From contig NZ_WTYJ01000004.1 in the NCBI RefSeq assembly GCF_009827305.1, forward strand, positions 1-64,000: a stretch of DNA of 64,000 nt, given 5' to 3'. Source of the DNA: Croceibacterium xixiisoli. Its GTDB lineage: Bacteria; Pseudomonadota; Alphaproteobacteria; Sphingomonadales; Sphingomonadaceae. A program made the translations under genes and the position numbers. The notes under the pieces were generated by a model. The model had not been told where the DNA came from and ran no database searches. It saw only the letters and a list, made by a program, of their open reading frames with translations. Shown one piece after another: positions 8,698 to 16,954 of this stretch (position 1 is its first letter; every line of letters begins with the position of its first letter).

Positions 8698-9258
8698 TCA
8701 AGCAGGGCGGCGCCTGATCTCGACCACTTCGGGCGATTGCGCGTCCATGAACATATAGGCGCGCCCGAGCAGGGCCTGCATGCCGAAGGCGTCGAAGACA
8801 TTGCTGCCTTGCGGCGTGATCAGCACTTCGCTGGTGGCGAGCCCATCGAGGTGACGGGTTTCGATTTCCTGCCAATTCTGTTCGGCAATGTCGCGCAGCA
8901 CCACATTGGTTGCCGGGCCATTGTAGGTCACCAGAATATTGCCATCATCCATCGGGTGCGGGGTCATGTCGGGATGGGCATGAAAAATGTCGGACAGCAC
9001 GGAAAGGGCGAACTCTGCCGCTGCCGCATCGGAAAGGCCGTCATCCAGCACAACGCAGGTGCCGTTGGTGAAGACGGCAAGGTCACGCTTCTGATCGGTG
9101 TAATAGGCCATTCTTTCGACCACACGATCGATCGGCTGGCGGAATGACGGCTTCCATTTGGGCACCGGGGGGAAGGTCATTTCGGGCTCCCTGGCCTTGA
9201 GAACGGATGATCCGGCCAGCCAGAGCAAACCCAGCATGAGATGTCGCCGTCCGATCAT
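8698..9258 (-). CDS. Secreted hypothetical protein
   Basis: A 186-residue protein with a signal peptide (MIGRRHLMLGLLWLAGSSVL, cleavage probably near residue 22). The mature part has no motif I recognise. It contains regular alternation of charged and hydrophobic segments and conserved-looking stretches such as TNGTCVVLDDGLSD and NILVTYNGPATNVVLRD. Codon use matches the surrounding genes, and the opposite-strand reading frame lacks any family signature. Its start lies 59 bp from the stop of the sugar dehydrogenase gene on the same strand, so it could be last in that operon. Confidence 0.65.
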   Translation of the reverse strand: MIGRRHLMLGLLWLAGSSVLKAREPEMTFPPVPKWKPSFRQPIDRVVERMAYYTDQKRDLAVFTNGTCVVLDDGLSDAAAAEFALSVLSDIFHAHPDMTPHPMDDGNILVTYNGPATNVVLRDIAEQNWQEIETRHLDGLATSEVLITPQGSNVFDAFGMQALLGRAYMFMDAQSPEVVEIRRRPA

Positions 9259-9317
9259 GCGGCGAAGCTATGCCGCTTGATCCGCCGACGCAACGCGGGA
9301 TCATCCGTTATCTGTTC

Positions 9318-10595
9318 TCAAGGCCGCTTGCTGATCCGCAGCACCGTCCCGCGCTCCTCATCGGTAATCACATAGAGCGATCCATCGGGCGCCACGCTGA
9401 CCGCGCGCAGGCGTTGTTTCAGATCCTCGATCAGATGCTCCGCCACATTGGCCTTGCCGGCCGCATCCAAGGTGATCCGCATCAGCCCTTCGGTGAAGCT
9501 GGGCATGAACAGGCTGCCCTGCCAGGCGGGGAACATCGCCCCGTCATACCAGGCCAGATCGCCGGGATTCACCGAGGGCGGGCCGAAGGCGATCACCGGA
9601 TCGGTCATCCCGGCGACCTCGCGGATGCCCTGCGCGGGCGTGCCGTCATAATGCTGGCCCTGGGTCACCGATATCCAGCCGTAATTCTGGCCCTTCTCGA
9701 TAATGTTCAGCTCATCCCCGCCGCGCGGGCCGAACTCGCTTTCCCACAATTGCCCGGTTTGGGGATGGAAGGCGAGGCCGAGCGGATTGCGATGGCCCAG
9801 CGTCCAGATCTGCGGGTTCCAGCCCGGCTGACCGACGAAGGGATTGTCCGCTGGAATGCTGCCATCGGGATTGATCCGCAGGATCTTGCCGAAATCGCCA
9901 TCGGGCTGCTGCGCCATTTCGCCGTAATTGCGATCGCCGACCGTGATGAACAGCTTGCCATCGGGCCCGAACAGGATGCGCCCGCCCCAGCTGCCCCAAC
10001 CGGGCCCCTGACCGCAGCAACGCGCGGGCCAGGGTCGGGCGCCGAACCAGGCATCGGCGACGAAGATATCCTTCACATCGCTCAGTGCCATGCCGCCATC
10101 ATAAATGGCGGACATAACCGCCACCGTGGTCTGGTCGTGGTTCTGCGGGTCCGGCTTGACGTAGGAGAGGTAGATGCGCCGGTTGTTGGCGAAATCCGGA
10201 TCGATCGCAATGTCATAGAGCCCACCGATGGAGGTCGGGTTGATCGGCGGCAGCCCGGCAATCGCGACGGGATCGAGCGTGCCATTGCGGATGATCCGCA
10301 GGCGGCCCGACCGTTCGGTCACCAGCGTGGATCCATCGGGCAGGAAGGCCAGCGCCCAGGGGTGATCCAGCTGCCGGGTGATCACCTTCACATCGATCGG
10401 GCCGGCGCTGCTGTCATAGCGCCAGGGGCCGATCCCGAGCGCCACGGGCGGGCGCGGGCCATCCGGCGGCAGCGCGGCCGGCGCTGCAGTCGGTGCCGGG
10501 GCGGCGTCCTGCGCCGACGCGGGCAGGGCGAACAGGCCGGTGGTCAGCATGCCGCCGATCAGGGCGCGCCACGCGCTGTTGGCCCGTTCCCTCAT
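9318..10595 (-). CDS. PQQ-dependent aldose sugar dehydrogenase-like protein
   Basis: A 425-residue secreted beta-propeller of the glucose/sorbosone dehydrogenase family (YliI/Asd type). There is a signal peptide (about 1-28, ending ASA), a Pro/Ala-rich linker and then the propeller from about residue 60, with DHPWALAFLPDGSTLVTER, GHRNPLGLAFHPQTGQLWES and EFGPRGGDELNII, regions that form the PQQ and Ca sites in the family. Such enzymes oxidise aldoses in the periplasm. The start overlaps the upstream SDR stop by 4 bp (ATGA), so the two genes are translationally coupled. Confidence 0.87.
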   Translation of the reverse strand: MRERANSAWRALIGGMLTTGLFALPASAQDAAPAPTAAPAALPPDGPRPPVALGIGPWRYDSSAGPIDVKVITRQLDHPWALAFLPDGSTLVTERSGRLRIIRNGTLDPVAIAGLPPINPTSIGGLYDIAIDPDFANNRRIYLSYVKPDPQNHDQTTVAVMSAIYDGGMALSDVKDIFVADAWFGARPWPARCCGQGPGWGSWGGRILFGPDGKLFITVGDRNYGEMAQQPDGDFGKILRINPDGSIPADNPFVGQPGWNPQIWTLGHRNPLGLAFHPQTGQLWESEFGPRGGDELNIIEKGQNYGWISVTQGQHYDGTPAQGIREVAGMTDPVIAFGPPSVNPGDLAWYDGAMFPAWQGSLFMPSFTEGLMRITLDAAGKANVAEHLIEDLKQRLRAVSVAPDGSLYVITDEERGTVLRISKRP

Positions 10596-11503
10596 GCCGG
10601 AACAACCTTCTGCTGGCGGGCATAGACCGGGTTCAGCAACAGCGTGCCGAACTGCTGCAGATAGCGGGCGCGTTCTTCGTGGGGCGGTTCATCAGGGATG
10701 GCGCGGGTCAGCGCTTCGCTGCGCGCGGCAATCCCCCCGGCAAATTCGGGATGGGTCAGGATATAGAGATCGCGCCGCTTCATCCCGGCCAGCACCCGCC
10801 GGCCGACTTCCTCCGCCGTCATGAACAGCGATTGGACTACCGGCGATTTGGGGGAAATCGGATCTTCGGTCACATGCTCGTTGCGCAGATGCGCGGGGCG
10901 CACCCGGTCCAGATTGGCGCCGATATCGGTTTGCACCGGGCCGGGGCAGAAGATCGACACATCCACGCCGGTTCCGTGCAGTTCCCCGGCCAGCGCCTCC
11001 ATCATGCCGGTCACCGCGAATTTCGCCGCGCAATAGGATGCCGCACCATCGACGGCGGTCAGCCCGGCGGTGGAGGATGTCACCACCAGATGGCCGCTGA
11101 GCCCGCGATCCAGCAGGCGCGGCAGCACGGTCATCAGCCCGTTCAGCACGCCGCCGAAATTGACCCCCATGGAAAAATCCCAATCCTTGTAGGTCATGTC
11201 GCGCATCATCCCGGTCAGCCCGATACCGGCATTGCCGACCAGCACCTGCACCGGGCCCAGTTCGCGTTCCACCAGGTCCACCGCCGCCACCCAGGCGGCG
11301 CGGTCGGTTACGTCGAGCAGCACGGGCAGCACTCTCAGCCCCGCTTCGGCCAATTCCGCCGTGGTTGCCGCCAGCGCATCCCCGCGCATATCGGCAATCG
11401 CCACGATCATCCCGTCGCGGGCAAAGGCTTCGGCCATGCCGCGCCCCATGCCGCTGGCTCCGCCGGTAATCAGGGCGACCTGCCCGCCGAGATGTTTGGT
11501 CAT
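10592..11503 (-). CDS. Short-chain dehydrogenase/reductase
   Basis: A 303-residue classical SDR. The NAD(P) motif TGGASGMG lies at about residues 12-19, NAG in LVGNAGIG near 88, the catalytic Ser in VTSSTAG and the YxxxK pair in YCAAKFAV near 154. An Asp after the second strand (IADMRGDA) suggests NAD preference. I chose the ATG at 11503 because homologs start directly before VALITGG; an upstream in-frame ATG exists at 11539. It overlaps the downstream sugar dehydrogenase by 4 bp. Substrate unknown. Confidence 0.87.
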   Translation of the reverse strand: MTKHLGGQVALITGGASGMGRGMAEAFARDGMIVAIADMRGDALAATTAELAEAGLRVLPVLLDVTDRAAWVAAVDLVERELGPVQVLVGNAGIGLTGMMRDMTYKDWDFSMGVNFGGVLNGLMTVLPRLLDRGLSGHLVVTSSTAGLTAVDGAASYCAAKFAVTGMMEALAGELHGTGVDVSIFCPGPVQTDIGANLDRVRPAHLRNEHVTEDPISPKSPVVQSLFMTAEEVGRRVLAGMKRRDLYILTHPEFAGGIAARSEALTRAIPDEPPHEERARYLQQFGTLLLNPVYARQQKVVPA

Positions 11504-11574
11504 TGTGTGCTGCGCTCCCATCGCCATGCGTGATCTCATGGATCGTGGCGATTGTGCCTGACGGGGGCTGCGAC

Positions 11575-12520
11575 GCGCGGACTAAACGGCAGCGTCAATG
11601 TGAGGCAGGGGAAAAATAAAGTGCCTCTGGGAAAAAGATTTCATTTACCTATAAAATATTTGTATTAGATAAAGTGCAAATTCCCAATTATTTCATTGTT
11701 CTTTCTCGATTTGAGTCCAAGGCGTATGCGGCGCAGAAGACATGCGGATATCGAAAATGGATTTAAGTGAGAAAAGCAGGCTCAAACATGACCCGCATCC
11801 ACAGGCATATTCATGATCCAGTTTTTCCGGAAGGCGTAGCCAAAGCGCGAAAATCCGTTTTGGTCGACTTTGATGGTGAGTGCCTAGAAGTGCGCTATTA
11901 TCGCACGCTCTGGCATCGTCTTCATGATGATGCCAACGCAGTCAAGCGGCGACAGACATCTGCGTTAATCGTGAGGCATGGTCAACATGTTGGGAGCTTG
12001 GAATTTACCGAATATCAAGTGGCCACCTTCACAGATTCCAGAGAATTTTTCATGGAAATGGATAACCATTCGCAAGCGGCGTATGGTCTAGCTCGAGTTA
12101 TTTGCGAAAGCTGGAATGATGTAAATGAAATATCTAACTACGGTGATATCGTGGAAATGAATCGTGCTTGGATGTCGTTAAGGTTTTATAAAAGAGGATG
12201 CTTTTCTGCTGCTGCAAATGCGTTAATCGATAAACTTTTTGATGGTGGGGGTATTTTTATTTTGAAGGCATTTCCTCTAGAATATGAAGGTGATGTCACA
12301 AAGGAGAATGCTAAAACGTTTCTTCGGCGTCAGAGTGCTATGAAGCGTCATTACAAGAGGGTGTTCGGCGTTGCATCTTTTCCAGGAATGCATGGTGGCG
12401 ATGGATGGATGTATTCCATGCCTAAGAGATTGATAGGATTTGTCCCAAATCCATCAGAAGGAAATAATTTCGATTACGATTCAATTTTATTTGGGTAATA
12501 GCAAAAATAGGGATTGCTTC
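11575..12520. other. AT-rich islet
   Basis: Base composition changes abruptly: long A/T runs such as ATAAAATATTTGTATTAGAT replace the GC-rich third positions seen on both sides. The islet covers the roughly 190-base leader and the whole of the orphan gene at 11788-12498, and ends at the stop of the AraC gene. No tRNA, inverted repeat or transposase borders it. The composition points to recent acquisition. Confidence 0.65.
11788..12498 (+). CDS. Hypothetical protein in AT-rich islet
   Basis: A 236-residue soluble protein that I do not recognise. It is rich in aromatic residues, His and Arg, has no signal peptide or membrane segment, and uses AT-rich codons (ATT, AAT, GAT, TTT, TTA) unlike its neighbours. 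Segments such as VEMNRAWMSLRFYKRGCFSA and LIDKLFDGGGIFILKAFPLE look folded and resemble stand-alone proteins of defence or mobile islands only in general character. The ATG at 11788 follows GCAGG; an in-frame GTG at 11767 is possible. Confidence 0.7.
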   Translation: MTRIHRHIHDPVFPEGVAKARKSVLVDFDGECLEVRYYRTLWHRLHDDANAVKRRQTSALIVRHGQHVGSLEFTEYQVATFTDSREFFMEMDNHSQAAYGLARVICESWNDVNEISNYGDIVEMNRAWMSLRFYKRGCFSAAANALIDKLFDGGGIFILKAFPLEYEGDVTKENAKTFLRRQSAMKRHYKRVFGVASFPGMHGGDGWMYSMPKRLIGFVPNPSEGNNFDYDSILFG

Positions 12521-12522
12521 TT

Positions 12523-13539
12523 CTAGGATGTTGTTTCCAACAAAACCTGCTCCCGCTCCTTCTGCCGCATCTTCTCCGCCCGGTAATCCCTTGGCGTCAG
12601 GCCGTAATGTTCCACAAAGCGGCGGGCGAAATAGGATGAATCCGAAAACCCCCAATTGTATGCCAGCGTGGTGATGGAGCCATAGCTGGCTTCGGGCAGC
12701 GCCAGCATGATCGCGCATTCTTCCAGTCGGCGGCGCAGGATGAAGCGGCGCAGGGTTTCGCCGCCGCCTGGCTGGTCCTGCCCTTCGGCAAAGATCAGCC
12801 GCAGATAGCGGGGCGAAATGCCGAACTGGCTGGCGATGCTGGCCGGGGAAAGGTTGGGATCGTCCAGATTGGCCTCCACATGGGCGCGGATCTTGCCCGC
12901 CCAGGCGGCCATGGTCGAAATGCTGGTCCGGCAATCGCCCGCTTCCTCGATCGATGCGGCCAGCAGGTCGATCAGCCCCAGGAACACCGGATAGGAAAAA
13001 TAGCGCATCCGGTGTTCGGCAAACAGCCGGTCCATCGCCAGCATCGATGCATGCAGCACCTGGTTGATGCCCAATGTCCCATCCATCGGGCGCAGCACGA
13101 TGTCGCGATAGGCGGGCAGCCGGGCCATCACCAGCGATGCCGGAAATCCCACGGCAATGGTCCTGACCGCCGCGCGGGATTTGAAGCGGAACAGCGTCGC
13201 CTCATCATACAGGATCAGGCTGTTTTCCCCGGCGATGCGGGTTTCGCCATTGCTGTAGATTTCGCCCGATCCGCTCAATTGCAGGCACAGATGGATGAAG
13301 CCGCGGCAATTGCGCGTGTGTTCCTTGCCGCGAAAGGCGTTGAGGGCGGAGGAATCGACCTGGCTGTAGGTGAAACGCTGGAATGATCCCTGGATCATCG
13401 ACGATCGGAAATCATCCTCCCCTTCCGGAGAAAAGGCGATCGGCGATGTCGTTTTGGCGACAACATCCTCCCAATAGCGCAGACGTTGTTCTGCGCCGAC
13501 CTGGCTGACATTGAATTGCCTGAAGGCGTCGGCTTCCAC
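12523..13539 (-). CDS. AraC-family regulator of the TonB receptor/ligE locus
   Basis: A 338-residue regulator with an N-terminal AraC-binding-like domain of the AraC_binding_2 type (about 20-200) and a C-terminal HTH_18 domain (about 230-330), including ASIASQFGISPRYLRLIF and WGFSDSSYFARRFVEHYGLT before PRDYR. This subfamily is frequent next to catabolic genes. It lies on the same strand as the TonB-dependent receptor, 154 bp downstream of that gene's stop, and one gene away from ligE, which makes it the likely local regulator. The effector is unknown. Confidence 0.85.
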   Translation of the reverse strand: MEADAFRQFNVSQVGAEQRLRYWEDVVAKTTSPIAFSPEGEDDFRSSMIQGSFQRFTYSQVDSSALNAFRGKEHTRNCRGFIHLCLQLSGSGEIYSNGETRIAGENSLILYDEATLFRFKSRAAVRTIAVGFPASLVMARLPAYRDIVLRPMDGTLGINQVLHASMLAMDRLFAEHRMRYFSYPVFLGLIDLLAASIEEAGDCRTSISTMAAWAGKIRAHVEANLDDPNLSPASIASQFGISPRYLRLIFAEGQDQPGGGETLRRFILRRRLEECAIMLALPEASYGSITTLAYNWGFSDSSYFARRFVEHYGLTPRDYRAEKMRQKEREQVLLETTS

Positions 13540-13693
13540 CTACTCCCTCTCCTCTCGGCCTCATTCTATATTTTTATGCCTTTGTGTTAGGCTTTGCCCA
13601 GGGCCGCTGCAAGCAATTGGTTGCCGGCTGCAAGCTGTTGCTTGGCAGGGGACGAGAAGGGGCCGGACTGATCCTGCCCCTTCCCGAAATGGG

Positions 13694-15835
13694 TCAGAAC
13701 TTCAGCGATCCGGTCAGGCCGATGCGCCGGCGGGCGCCGGTCACGCCGGTGTTGGATGCCATACCGGGCGGCAGGGCGGCACCCAGAATCGAGATGTCGA
13801 AATAAGTCGAATAATATTTCTCATCGAACAGATTGTTCGCGAAGACGCCCAGAGAGACATTGCCGATCTCATATTTGATCGACGCATTGGTGATGTAATA
13901 GGCATCCATGAAAACCGGGCCGATCTGCGAATAGCTGAAACCGGGGCGGTCCCCCTTGCCGGCCAGATTGGCATCCAGCTTCAGCGTGCCATTGCCGAGC
14001 GGGATTTCGTAATTCGACCCGACGAAGAAGGTCCAGTCCGGGGTGTAGAGCAGCCGATTGGTGGGCAGGGCAAAGCCGGTGACCGCGATGAAGCCGTCCT
14101 GATTGGTCGTGCGGGCATGCAGCAGGCCGACATTGCCATAGATCTGCCACTCCGGGTTGACTTGCCAGGTCGCCTCTATCTCCGCGCCATAGCTTTCCAC
14201 GTCGCCGGTGTTCAGCATCACGGCAATCGCCGCCGAACTGTTGGTCGATGGCACGATCGCGTTGACGCCGATGTAGTCCGAATAATCATTGTAGAACACG
14301 TCCGCCGCGACCGAGAGCGCCCCGTCGAAGGCGGAGAATTTCGTGCCCAGCTCATAGGTCCAGACCGAGTCATTGCCATAGATCAGATTGGGCGAACCCG
14401 GCGGGTTCTGCCCGCCGCCACGCACCCCGCGCGCGACCGAGGCATAGGTCATGAAATCGGGCGTCCAGTGCATGGTGACCGATGCGCGCGGCTGCAGCTC
14501 GTTCACCTTGTAGGCGGCGGTGGTGAAGGCACTGGTGGAGGTCAGCGCCTGTTCGTCATACCGTGCGCCGACCGCGATCTCCAACTGGTCGGTCGGGTTC
14601 CAGAACACATTGGCGAACACCGCCTGGTTGCGATTGCTGGTTTCGGCGCGGCCCGGTGCCAGCAGATTCTCGGGCACGATGAAGGTGTTGGTTTCGGTGT
14701 GGTCGTTATATTTGGTGTAGAAAATGCCCACCAGGGTGGAGAGGCTGTCGCTCAGCCGCGTTTCCAGCCGCGCCTCCGCACTATAGGTGTCCAGCTTGCC
14801 GAAATCGTTCGATCTGATGAAGTCGGTCGGGCCCAGATCGACATCCCACACCACTTCGCGTTTGCGGTGAACATAGGAACCGATCAGCGTCAGCTTGCTG
14901 TCGATACTGCCGATATCGAATTCGCCCTTGCCGTTGATCCCGGTGTAGCGATCCAGGCCATAGCTATCGAGGTTCTGTTCCGACGTGTAATCATAGTCGG
15001 TCGGGCCGGAGATCTGGTTGTAGGGGAAATAGCCGCCGCGAACATTGTCATGGAACATGCCCAGCGTCAGCTTCGCATCGGGCGAAAGCAGGAAATCCAG
15101 CCGCCCCCTGACCGAAAACTGGCGCGATGAATTAAGATGATTGCCGGTCATCAGATTGGTGATGAAGCCGTCTTCGCGGTGATAGGCGCCCGAAACCCGA
15201 AACCGCACGACATCGGGCACGATCGCGCCGGAAAGCGATCCGGCGAGGGAGGCGAAATCATCGGCCCAGGCATAGCTGCCATTGACCTGGCCCGACAGAT
15301 CATTGGTCGGATCCTTGGTGACGATATTGACCGCGCCGCCCAGCGTGTTGTTGCCGAACAGCGTACCCTGCGGGCCGCGCAGCACCTCCACCCGTTCGAC
15401 ATCCATCAGCGGGCTGTTGAAGAACGATGTCGCCGGCAGGAAAATGCCGTCGACGAAGATCCCCACGCCCGGCTGGACCGAATCCGCCAACGTGGTGCCG
15501 ATCCCGCGCATCGACACAAAGGATCGCGTCGGCGTGTCGGAATCGATGGTCAGATTGGGCGCCAGCCTGGCAACGTCGCGCACATTGGTTGCCTGCACCG
15601 CATCCAGCAGATCGTCGCTGACGGCGGTCACCGACACCGGAATATCTTCCAGCCGTTCCTCGCGCCGGCGGGCGGTGACGATGATGCCGCTGCCGCTGGC
15701 CTCTTCGGCCTGCACCGGCTCCGGCGCAGCGCCGCCGGCCTGTTGCGCCAGCACGGGCTGGGCCCATCCGGCCAGGGTTGCGCCGGTCAGGGCCGAGCCG
15801 GCCAGAATCCAACGATGAAGTCTTGCTCGCCGCAC
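13694..15835 (-). CDS. TonB-dependent outer-membrane receptor
   Basis: A 713-residue receptor: signal peptide (about 1-30), plug domain from about 50 to 165 (RREERLEDIPVSVTAVSDDL, VLRGPQGTLFGNNTLGGAVN) and a C-terminal 22-strand barrel ending in F (GLTGSLKF). It uses TonB energy to bring a ligand across the outer membrane. The plug belongs to the broad sphingomonad type often assigned to organic substrates rather than siderophores. It is divergent from ligE with 288 to 303 bp between starts and is followed by an AraC regulator, which suggests a role in uptake of an aromatic or lignin-derived compound; this is inference. Confidence 0.92.
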   Translation of the reverse strand: MRRARLHRWILAGSALTGATLAGWAQPVLAQQAGGAAPEPVQAEEASGSGIIVTARRREERLEDIPVSVTAVSDDLLDAVQATNVRDVARLAPNLTIDSDTPTRSFVSMRGIGTTLADSVQPGVGIFVDGIFLPATSFFNSPLMDVERVEVLRGPQGTLFGNNTLGGAVNIVTKDPTNDLSGQVNGSYAWADDFASLAGSLSGAIVPDVVRFRVSGAYHREDGFITNLMTGNHLNSSRQFSVRGRLDFLLSPDAKLTLGMFHDNVRGGYFPYNQISGPTDYDYTSEQNLDSYGLDRYTGINGKGEFDIGSIDSKLTLIGSYVHRKREVVWDVDLGPTDFIRSNDFGKLDTYSAEARLETRLSDSLSTLVGIFYTKYNDHTETNTFIVPENLLAPGRAETSNRNQAVFANVFWNPTDQLEIAVGARYDEQALTSTSAFTTAAYKVNELQPRASVTMHWTPDFMTYASVARGVRGGGQNPPGSPNLIYGNDSVWTYELGTKFSAFDGALSVAADVFYNDYSDYIGVNAIVPSTNSSAAIAVMLNTGDVESYGAEIEATWQVNPEWQIYGNVGLLHARTTNQDGFIAVTGFALPTNRLLYTPDWTFFVGSNYEIPLGNGTLKLDANLAGKGDRPGFSYSQIGPVFMDAYYITNASIKYEIGNVSLGVFANNLFDEKYYSTYFDISILGAALPPGMASNTGVTGARRRIGLTGSLKF

Positions 15836-15981
15836 GTCCGTTCTCCCATGTCACGGGGTCTTTGCCCCGCATTTCTTTTTTGAACCTCCCGCCAGCGTGT
15901 CAGCGAAACCAGCGGTGGTCCGGTGCCTGTTTCATGGCCCATGCCGGGGCCACAGGATATGACCAACCGGTAGAACCGATC

Positions 15982-16083
15982 TTGCCAAAGCGGCAGACGG
16001 GCCCGGAAAGCCTGCCTCCAATGCTGACTGGTCCGAACGCCTGTGCCGCTTGGTCCGCGTGCCATTCTGCCGATGCGGCAGTC
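15982..16083. promoter_or_regulatory. Paired palindromes in the TonB receptor/ligE divergent region
   Basis: Two related 17-mers lie 85 bp apart: TTGCCAAAGCGGCAGAC (15982-15998) and CTGCCGATGCGGCAGTC (16067-16083). The second contains the perfect palindrome TGCCG-ATG-CGGCA. Both lie in the 15836-16123 gap that must contain the promoters of the receptor and of ligE. They could be binding sites for a dimeric regulator. Function is not shown. Confidence 0.35.
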
Positions 16084-16138
16084 TTGCCCATAGCCGGCCG
16101 CGATCCCGACAGGCCGGACATTCATGGGAGACGCCAGC

Positions 16139-16954
16139 GTGGCACAGGCCAACAGCATCACATTGTTCGATCTTCAATTCGCCAGCGGCTGCACCACCAG
16201 CCCCTATGTCTGGCGGACCAAATATGCGCTGAAGCACAAGGGCTTCGATATCGATCTGGTCGATGGCGGCTTCACCGATATCCTGGCCCGCACCGGCGGT
16301 CGGTCGGATCGGTTGCCGGTGATCGTCGATGGCGATCGCTGGGTGCTCGACAGCTTCGTGATCGCCGAATATCTCGATGAAACCTATCCGGACCGGCCGC
16401 TGCTGTTCCCGCACAAGCCCTACAAGCCGGCGATGGGTTTCATCGATGCCTGGATCTGGAACACGGTGATCGGCGCCTGGTTCGACAATTACATTGCCGA
16501 TTACCATGATCTGTCGCGACCGGACGATCAGCCCTATGTCCGCGAAACCCGCACCCGCTTCGTCGCCGCGCCCACGCTGGAGGCGGCGCAGGCCGGGCGC
16601 GAGGATCGCCTGCCGCAGATGCCCGCGCGGCTCAATCCGCTGCGCAAGCTGCTGCGCGAAACGCCATGGATCGGCGGCGATGCCCCGGATTATTGGGATT
16701 ACTCGGCGCTGGCGATTTTCCTGTGGCTGGCATCGCTTGCCACAACCCCGCCGCTGACCGATGATGATCCGATGCGCGACTGGCTCGATCGCGGCTTCGA
16801 TCTGTTCGACGGACTTGGCCGCCATCCCGGCCTGCACAGCCTGTTCGGCCTGCAATTGAAGCCGGGTGATCCCGAACCGTTCGATCGCGGGGGAATGGGG
16901 CAGGCAGTCACCCCGAAAAACGTGGGGCCGGGCGCACCGGTACAACCACAGTGA
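16139..16954 (+). CDS. ligE: Glutathione S-transferase, LigE/LigP-type beta-etherase
   Basis: A 271-residue GST closely matching LigE of Sphingobium SYK-6 in what I recall of that protein: ITLFDLQFASGC, SPYVWRTKYALKHKGFDID, ARTGGRSDRLPVIVD, DSFVIAEYLDETYPDRP and DWLDRGFDLFDGLGRHPG. LigE uses glutathione to break the beta-aryl ether bond of oxidised lignin dimers. The thioredoxin-like domain spans about 8-85 and the helical domain about 110-235. I chose GTG at 16139 since GGGAG sits eight bases before it and the N-terminus then aligns; ATG at 16124 is the alternative. ligD, ligF and ligG are not adjacent, unlike in SYK-6. Confidence 0.85.
   Translation: MAQANSITLFDLQFASGCTTSPYVWRTKYALKHKGFDIDLVDGGFTDILARTGGRSDRLPVIVDGDRWVLDSFVIAEYLDETYPDRPLLFPHKPYKPAMGFIDAWIWNTVIGAWFDNYIADYHDLSRPDDQPYVRETRTRFVAAPTLEAAQAGREDRLPQMPARLNPLRKLLRETPWIGGDAPDYWDYSALAIFLWLASLATTPPLTDDDPMRDWLDRGFDLFDGLGRHPGLHSLFGLQLKPGDPEPFDRGGMGQAVTPKNVGPGAPVQPQ

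Noticed and set aside
9270-10625. 451-residue plus-strand open frame
   Set aside because: Antisense to the PQQ sugar dehydrogenase.
11575-12520. AT-rich islet as a prophage remnant or genomic island
   Set aside because: No integrase, att repeat, tRNA or phage gene is seen; only one orphan gene is present, so no element type is named.
13511-15130. Long plus-strand open frame across the TonB receptor
   Set aside because: Antisense shadow; the minus strand has a complete signal peptide, plug and barrel.
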